In this document: positions 45,454-64,000 of the stretch, in pieces
Numbering within the stretch: the first letter of the stretch is position 1
How the letters are laid out: each line of letters begins with the position of its first letter
NCBI RefSeq assembly: GCF_016808095.1
Contig: NC_068970.1
Coordinates: 22,550,501-22,614,500, forward strand
Source of the DNA: Vigna angularis
Taxonomy: Eukaryota; Streptophyta; Magnoliopsida; Fabales; Fabaceae
Reading direction: 5' to 3'
Length of the DNA stretch: 64,000 nucleotides
Position numbers and translations under genes: made by a program
Notes under the pieces: generated by a model
Told to the model about the DNA's origin: nothing
Database searches by the model: none
What the model saw: only the letters and a program-made list of their open reading frames with translations

Positions 45454-48010
45454 TATGACATCCCAAAATATCATATACACATATAATATAATAAGATTCA
45501 GCTATTATAATATGTAAAAGTAGTTGAAAGATAGAGATAATAGTATTTAAATATGTATACAGTCATTCAAAAGATGGAGGGAATTAAAACGAAAATCAAA
45601 CTTGAGTACAAGTTTCCAAAGTTCTCCAAAATACAAGGCTATTGAAATTTTAAAGAGACCTAAAAAGTTTCCAAAAGTGTCGAACTATATAAAATAAAAG
45701 CTAGGAGTTTTTCAAAATAACACGCTAATCAACTAAGAGCTAGTAGAGGGACTTAGTACTAGGGGCTAGGTCTTCTTCAACCTCCAAAGCTTGCTCCAAT
45801 GGTACATCATCATCTACTGCTCACATCCAAAGGATTGGATGATCATCGCAAGGGAGAAGGCAAACACATACAATGCAAGGGTGAGCTAGGTCTCAACCAA
45901 ACATACATATAATTTCAATTCAATCTAGCATTTCCAAGAACGACCATACACACATAAACATGTAAGTCATCATAAACATAAATATTTATTTCACAAAACT
46001 CATTAAAGCAAGCATCCCATCATGTTAAGACTCCTAGACACGTCCGAACATAGAATGTATGTAGAGCTGGGGCGGGTTGTGCACTTGTGATGGCCCCTAC
46101 TGCTTTGCAAAGCCATTGCTGAGGGGTTCCACCCGACCATACACAAGGCTAGTCTGTTACCGCGGAATAGACTTTCAGTGATAGCGCCTACCCTAGGACC
46201 TCCCACTACTCCCACCACACGCGTCAATCCTCTCTAAGTAAGAATGAAAGACCGTTGGAGTGTTAGGGATAACCCCCCATATGGAAGCCTCTCACATTCA
46301 TTCAATACACTAACTGATCCCACCGAGAGATGTTAATTTCATATTCAATCCGACCACTTTAAAACACATGATATTCCTCTTGGATCAATAATGTACCTCA
46401 TAAACCACTTTGATTCATCAAACATAAACTTTCATAGTCATTCAAGTGCATTCTTACTATATTGTCTCATACCAAACCCATACACCATCATACAACATCA
46501 ACCATTTCATAAAAACAACTCATACATTACATACTTTCACAAAACCATCACTTATTAACACAAATTTCTTTAGGACTTTTAATTTTCAATACTTAAGTAA
46601 TTCAAACAGCTTGGAGACCCTCACCAATGGCTCCGGAAGGGTCAAAACCCCCCAGAACGACCTAAAGAACGTCAAAAACGGACATCCGGAACCCCAAAAA
46701 CCACCCAAAACTGTCCTGAATGATTTTTCGACGACAATAATCGATTATCATATGTGATAATCGATTATTTGCGAGAGCTTTGAAGAGGATACAACTCTCT
46801 GACTAAAATAATCGATTATCAAGGGAGATAATCGATTATTCTTATCAGTTTTTTACAGCAACATGGTTTTTCTGGTTTTGGTGCATCTTAGACACTTTAA
46901 CGAGTTTCTAACACTCCAAACTTGATCTATATGACGAAATAAACTTGTATAACTGATTCTAATACTTCCTAATCTTATTATCTAGTGATTTAATGTTGAT
47001 TTAAACTATAAACCCTCAATTTCATCAACCTAGGTACTCAATTATGAATCTACCACTTATAAATTGTTTTTAACACTTTTAACACTCCTAATGAGTCACA
47101 ATTAACTTACCCAAGTTATCTAAACTGATCCTAACAGCCTGGAATACAAAATTCAGATTTTGACTACCTTAGTTCTCTTCATAGGTTATAAACTTCAATG
47201 ATTCACATGGTTATTTCCTAATAAATTATTTAACAGAATTCATTTCTTCTAAGCATTCAAAATTATTATAGCATTGTATCAATACCAGTTCCTAATCATC
47301 CAATTCACAGTTCATATCAACATCAACCAACATTATACGATCAAATAGGCAAAATCACAAGTTTTCAAATTATCCTTAATTAAAATCCAACCCATAACCT
47401 TTACATGCACTCTATCACTATATCTACTAAATCTAACTCATGCAAATTCAAGAATTTTACAGAACAGCACAAAAACCCCAGCTTCCCTTACCTCTAGTGT
47501 AGACAACCAAGCTCAAGTAGGAACCCTAGACCACTTGCTTGCACTCCCAAAATGTTAGAATCACCTATAAATCATCAATTGATGATGGAAAATGAATCTT
47601 AGAACCAAATAGAAGCTAGATTATGGAAGAAAACGAAATGGGTTGCATGCAACAAGTTCAATCGCATGCTTACAACCCTAGGGCACACGAGAAAGGGGGT
47701 TTTCTTACCGGTTAGAGAAAACGGAAAATCAATCGGTAGAAACATAGCTCTTGGAGTCCTGAAGGTCTAGGTAGCTTCAATTCAGGAAACAAATGGTTAG
47801 ATTTTGGAGTTGGAATAGAGAGTGGCAAGACAAAGAAGAAAAAAGAGAGTGCTTAAAAGAAAAGGGGGAACGTTCTTCTGAAGCACAATTTAGATGTGGT
47901 TTCTTTTTTTTTTTTAGGAGATTAAGTCTTTTTACTTTACTAATTTTGCCCAACCTATCCTATGCTGCAACGGGTACACACTTTTTGGTTATATTTTATA
48001 AGGCCTTACA
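45454..48010 (-). mobile_element. solo LTR, copy E, 2.56 kb
   Basis: It begins TATGACATCCC, a mutated form of TGTAACATCCC, and ends CCTTACA between perfect 5-bp direct repeats TTAAC (45449-45453 and 48011-48015). It is closest to copy B, sharing GCTCACATCCAAAGG near 45819 and TGCTTTGCAAAGCCATTG near 46102. Its central zone holds palindromic ATAATCGATTAT motifs. The ORF at 47793-48014 crosses the LTR end and is not a gene. Confidence 0.88.
46737..46839. repeat. two strong palindromes built on ATAATCGATTAT
   Basis: 46737-46768 is a 32-nt palindrome with a single mismatched pair, centred on CATATG. 46808-46839 has perfect 13-bp arms (ATAATCGATTATC) around a 6-nt spacer. Both lie in the variable zone of LTR copy E. 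Confidence 0.92.
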
Positions 48011-49621
48011 TTAACTTTTTATAAAATATTTATATATTATTTAGGGATGGTAGATTAAAATCAAATATAAATTAACTTAATTTATTTTTTAAATATGTAC
48101 AAAATAATTATTATACTAATTTTTATCAAAACTACATCTTTTTTTATTAAATAATAAAAAACTATCCTTGTGAATTAAAATTTTTAAAAAATCCTGAACA
48201 TAACAATAAAACTTGATTTTAAAAGGAATTAAGATCAATCCTATGCTTAAAATCTCAAATAATAATTCTACTTAATAATGAACATCAAGAATACCTCTTA
48301 AAAAAATCATTTTTTTATTTACTTCATTTAATAACCACTTCATCATTCTCTTATTTGAATTTCTCTCAAATCAAAATCTTTTGAAAAGATCAATTATCTT
48401 TTGATCTGATGTTGACCTTTTGAATTCTCCTTCTCCAAAATTTATCCTTTTTTGAAATATTCATAATATCACATATCTTATAACATATACTTAGTTAATG
48501 GTCTGAACTTCTATTAACAAACTCAACAATACAAAGACTAACATACTAAACCATTTTTTTTATATAAAAATACTAAAACAAAAAATATATAAATAAAACT
48601 ACTCAATATTTCAACTTAAAACCTTTTCTTCCACGACATAGTTTGATTTTTTAATGTGATTATTTTTTAAAAGGTAAATAAAAAAAATGAAGAAATACAT
48701 TTTCTCAATCTCATAATAAAAAGAAATTAAAAAAATTCTGTCAAATGCTCCTTTACTTACTTCAATGACAAGTATAATATTATTTTGTATTTAAACAAAA
48801 ATTAGGAGTGAGTTACTTATAACAAAAGTAAATCTACATTTTACACTTAGAAACTCAGACGTGTTCATTTTTTTATTATAATAAAAGATAACAAAATTAT
48901 TATTATTATTATTATTTAATTTTATAATTATAAGATCAAATATGAATAATTTTATAAATTGATTGTAAATAATTTTTATTTATTTTGTAGGTGGTTTTAT
49001 AATTAAAAAATGATTAAGTTTAAAAAATGTCAAATAAAAAATATTAAATTTAAGGAAATAATTATTAAAGGATAAAATTGATAAAATATTAAGAAAATCA
49101 ACATCTGAGATTAAATCACGTTTAAAACAAATATATAAAATGCTTGTTTATAAAAATAACAAAAAATATAATTCTTAACATCTATCATACTCATCAAAGC
49201 TTTTCAAAAATCATGCTCATCAAAGGAAATCGATTCTAAACTAAAACAAGGTGGGGGGTGGATATATATTATAAAAATTTAAATTTAATATGACTACGTC
49301 ATAGGGTTCTCCATAGTTGTAGCCTTGTAGCATGTAATTTGGTTCCACGCGTCTCAAATTACAATTATTCGGCATCATTATAGCAGGACCAATCGAAGTT
49401 TCCTGTTCAGTGCCGCAAGAACGTTTGGACATTACGAATACAAACCTTTAGCATGGCCATCTTTATCTCGCTAGCATGTGGTGATTGACAAAGCTTCCAA
49501 ACACGCCCTTAGTTTCAAAACACACGAAGCACACTCCTCCTCCCTCCTCGTAACTCTTGCGTCGCATTCTAATTATCAAGAACTGGTTAATTTGCATTCT
49601 TAATCTTCACTCTTCAACAAG
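48011..49621. other. AT-rich intergenic DNA and presumed promoter of the SAC gene
   Basis: No gene seen. The last 150-200 bases before 49622 are GC-richer and should include the promoter and first noncoding exon of the SAC-domain gene. Confidence 0.45.
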
Positions 49622-49854
49622 GTGAACATTTTCTTTTCCTCTTTCTGCGTTTTATAAAGTGCGACAAAATTATGAAACTTTATTTTTGATTCAACCTTGT
49701 TCTTTCATTCGAATGGACACTAGTTTGAGTAATTTTGATTGGATTGCTGACTCTGTGAATCTTTAAAATTCCAGAAACGTATTTGAAATTTACTTTGACG
49801 TTAAATTACTGGTCTTCCTTAATTTTTGAACAATTGTGTTTGTGTTGAGTACAG
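49622..49854 (+). other. probable 5' UTR intron of the SAC gene
   Basis: CAACAAG followed by GTGAAC at 49622, then TACAG ending at 49854, ten bases before the ATG at 49864. It is a canonical donor/acceptor pair with a T-rich interior. Proof needs cDNA. Confidence 0.55.
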
Positions 49855-49863
49855 TGTGTGGGA

Positions 49864-62504
<12,641 letters not shown>

Positions 62505-63559
62505 CTCCATACACAGATCACTGTTTGCAATTAACAATCCTCAACTGCAGGAATCTTTGCACTTCAATGTCCCTTGCACACTTCTTATGATATACTTATT
62601 CTATTATTATACTAATTTTGTAGTTATTATAGCTTCCAAAATTGATTCATATCCCATTACAGTGGTTTATGCTTTTTTGCCAGTTCTTGCTCTGGCTTCC
62701 TCTTTGTATATGCATGTTTTATTTCTGTCTTGTATAAGATTAAAGCACCTCAAGTTATCGGAAATTCATATTCATTTTATTCTTATTGTATGCTTTCAAG
62801 AGAATTCGTTCCTTTCAAACTGCTTTGTTTCATTGCTGTATCTTCTGCAGACACTTTGTTAGGAACCGAGAATTGACAAAAGAAAAACAAAATAAAATGA
62901 GGAAACTCGGTTTTTCAAGATTTCTTTCACAAAAGATTTCTCCTTTCAAAAGAGTCAACCCCTCAATTTACAATCACAAAAAATCTGAATCTCTTATCTA
63001 TCAGTCTTTTTCCAACCATTTATATCTAACTACCCACCTAACTATCTAATCAATATTCTAAATATCATAAAAAGTCCTTAAAAGTTGGTATATATGAATG
63101 AGAGAGAATGACTATTTTTTCCTTTTCTTCTTTTCAAAACATGTTTATCTCTGATCGGCAAAGGAGGAAAGGTAGTGTTGGAAGTCACTAATTCTGTTCG
63201 GTGTCAAATGTTCCAAATGGTGTGGGAATAGGAGGAGCACAAGGAAAAAAATAACCCATTCATACCTTAGGACTACGCGTGATCTAATAGACTCTCCTCA
63301 TGCTGCTCGTTTTCAAACTTTAGAATCTGGATTGACCACCCTAAGCACAGTGGGAACTACCTCACAATCATTGAACCGCCAGTGTCAAATGCTTCTGTTC
63401 CACTGTTTTAAATCTGTAATGTTAAACTTGATTTTTGGAACCAACTTCTCGGTTCCAAGTCCTTGTGGGTAATTATAGTGCAATAAATTAAAGTTTTTTA
63501 AATGGCAGATTTATTACTCAACGTGGTGCCTTTTTGTTCTGATGAATACTGGATGCAAT
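62505..63559. other. 3' UTR of the SAC gene and flanking repeat-like DNA
   Basis: The first part is presumably the 3' UTR. From about 62858 (TGTTAGGAACCGAGAA) the sequence may be an LTR belonging to the reverse-transcriptase fragment at 63560, since it lies just upstream in the same direction. No end or partner LTR is visible, so this is not called as an element. Confidence 0.4.
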
Positions 63560-63860
63560 TCCAGGGGATTTAAAACCAGATTTGGCTATCTTGTTACATA
63601 CCTATAAGGATGTGTTTGCTATTCCTCAAGGCTTACCTCATAATAGGTCACATGATTATCATATTCCCTTGCTTCCTAATGCCAAACCAGTGCAAGTACA
63701 ACCTTACAGGTATCTCAGCCAAAAAGAACAAAATGAGAAAATGGTATATGTTGCAGGAAGGTCTCATTACCTCTAGGAAATAGTCCTTTTTCATCTCCAG
63801 TTGGTTGTCTTGTCCTTGTGAAAAAGAAAGATGGAACATGGAGGTTTTGTGTAGACTAAA
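63560..63860 (+). pseudogene. Ty3/gypsy reverse-transcriptase fragment
   Basis: Plus-strand reading gives YKDVFAIPQGLPHNRSHDY, then LLPNAKPVQVQPYRY and SQKEQNEKMV. After a frame change come MLQEGLITS, SPFSSPVGCLVLVKKKDG and TWRFCVD followed by a stop. This is the N-terminal part of a gypsy reverse transcriptase, ahead of the catalytic motif. It is broken by at least one frameshift and one stop, and the rest is absent at least up to 64000. Confidence 0.85.
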
Positions 63861-64000
63861 ACCTTGAGTGTTATTATTATTATTAAGGATATTTTTTGTC
63901 ATTGTTATTTGTGGAGTAGCATTCCTTCAATCTCATTCTTGTTTAGTGGCCATCACAATTTTTTCATCTTTAATTTTCTTAATTTTACCTTTCATTGGAC
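63861..64000. other. window edge, nothing recognised
   Basis: Short AT-rich tail with a small ATT trinucleotide run. It continues beyond the window. Confidence 0.5.

Noticed and set aside
49241..49432. Minus-strand ORF upstream of the SAC gene
   Set aside because: Single short frame, no family match; it lies in the presumed promoter region.

Overview
The window looks like nuclear DNA of a dicot, most probably a phaseoloid legume such as Vigna or Phaseolus. Genes are intron-rich with GT-AG introns, a TIR-NBS-LRR gene is present (a class typical of dicots), intergenic DNA is very AT-rich, and plant Ty3/gypsy, Ty1/copia, Mutator-like and CACTA-like remnants surround and invade the genes. The genus is an inference. 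No complete rRNA, tRNA or CRISPR locus was seen.

Five protein-coding loci are supported, and four of them can be assembled exon by exon without a frame break. (1) A serine acetyltransferase of the SERAT3 type, 5165-7429 (+), 9 exons, 341 aa. (2) A plastid phosphoserine aminotransferase, 10107-11351 (-), one exon, 414 aa, tail-to-tail with (1). (3) A TIR-NBS gene with a shortened, degenerate LRR end, 17076-19684 (-). (4) A ubiquilin/DSK2 gene, 27462-38736 (+), 8 exons, 535 aa. (5) A RHD4/SAC7-like SAC-domain phosphoinositide phosphatase, 49864-62504 (+), 20 exons, 600 aa. Loci 1 and 2 act in the same metabolic route: the aminotransferase belongs to plastid serine synthesis, and the acetyltransferase turns serine into the carbon skeleton of cysteine.

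Most of the space between genes is one retrotransposon family. Four solo LTRs of about 2.2-2.6 kb (617-4484, 12348-14853, 42464-44700, 45454-48010) each lie between perfect 5-bp direct repeats. A fifth copy (24296-26958) still carries its primer binding site and the start of gag. All five lie in the same orientation. One solo LTR is interrupted by a second, unrelated TG...CA element with its own 5-bp target duplication. The LTR copies differ mainly in a central variable block made of different short palindromic or tandem motifs.

Two genes are swollen by elements inserted in introns against the direction of transcription: a decayed gypsy element in ubiquilin intron 5, and a decayed copia element in SAC intron 8. 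The SAC gene also has one U12-type (minor spliceosome) intron with textbook donor and branch-point signals. A Mutator-like fold-back element lies at 41549-42380, and a gypsy reverse-transcriptase fragment lies at the right edge.
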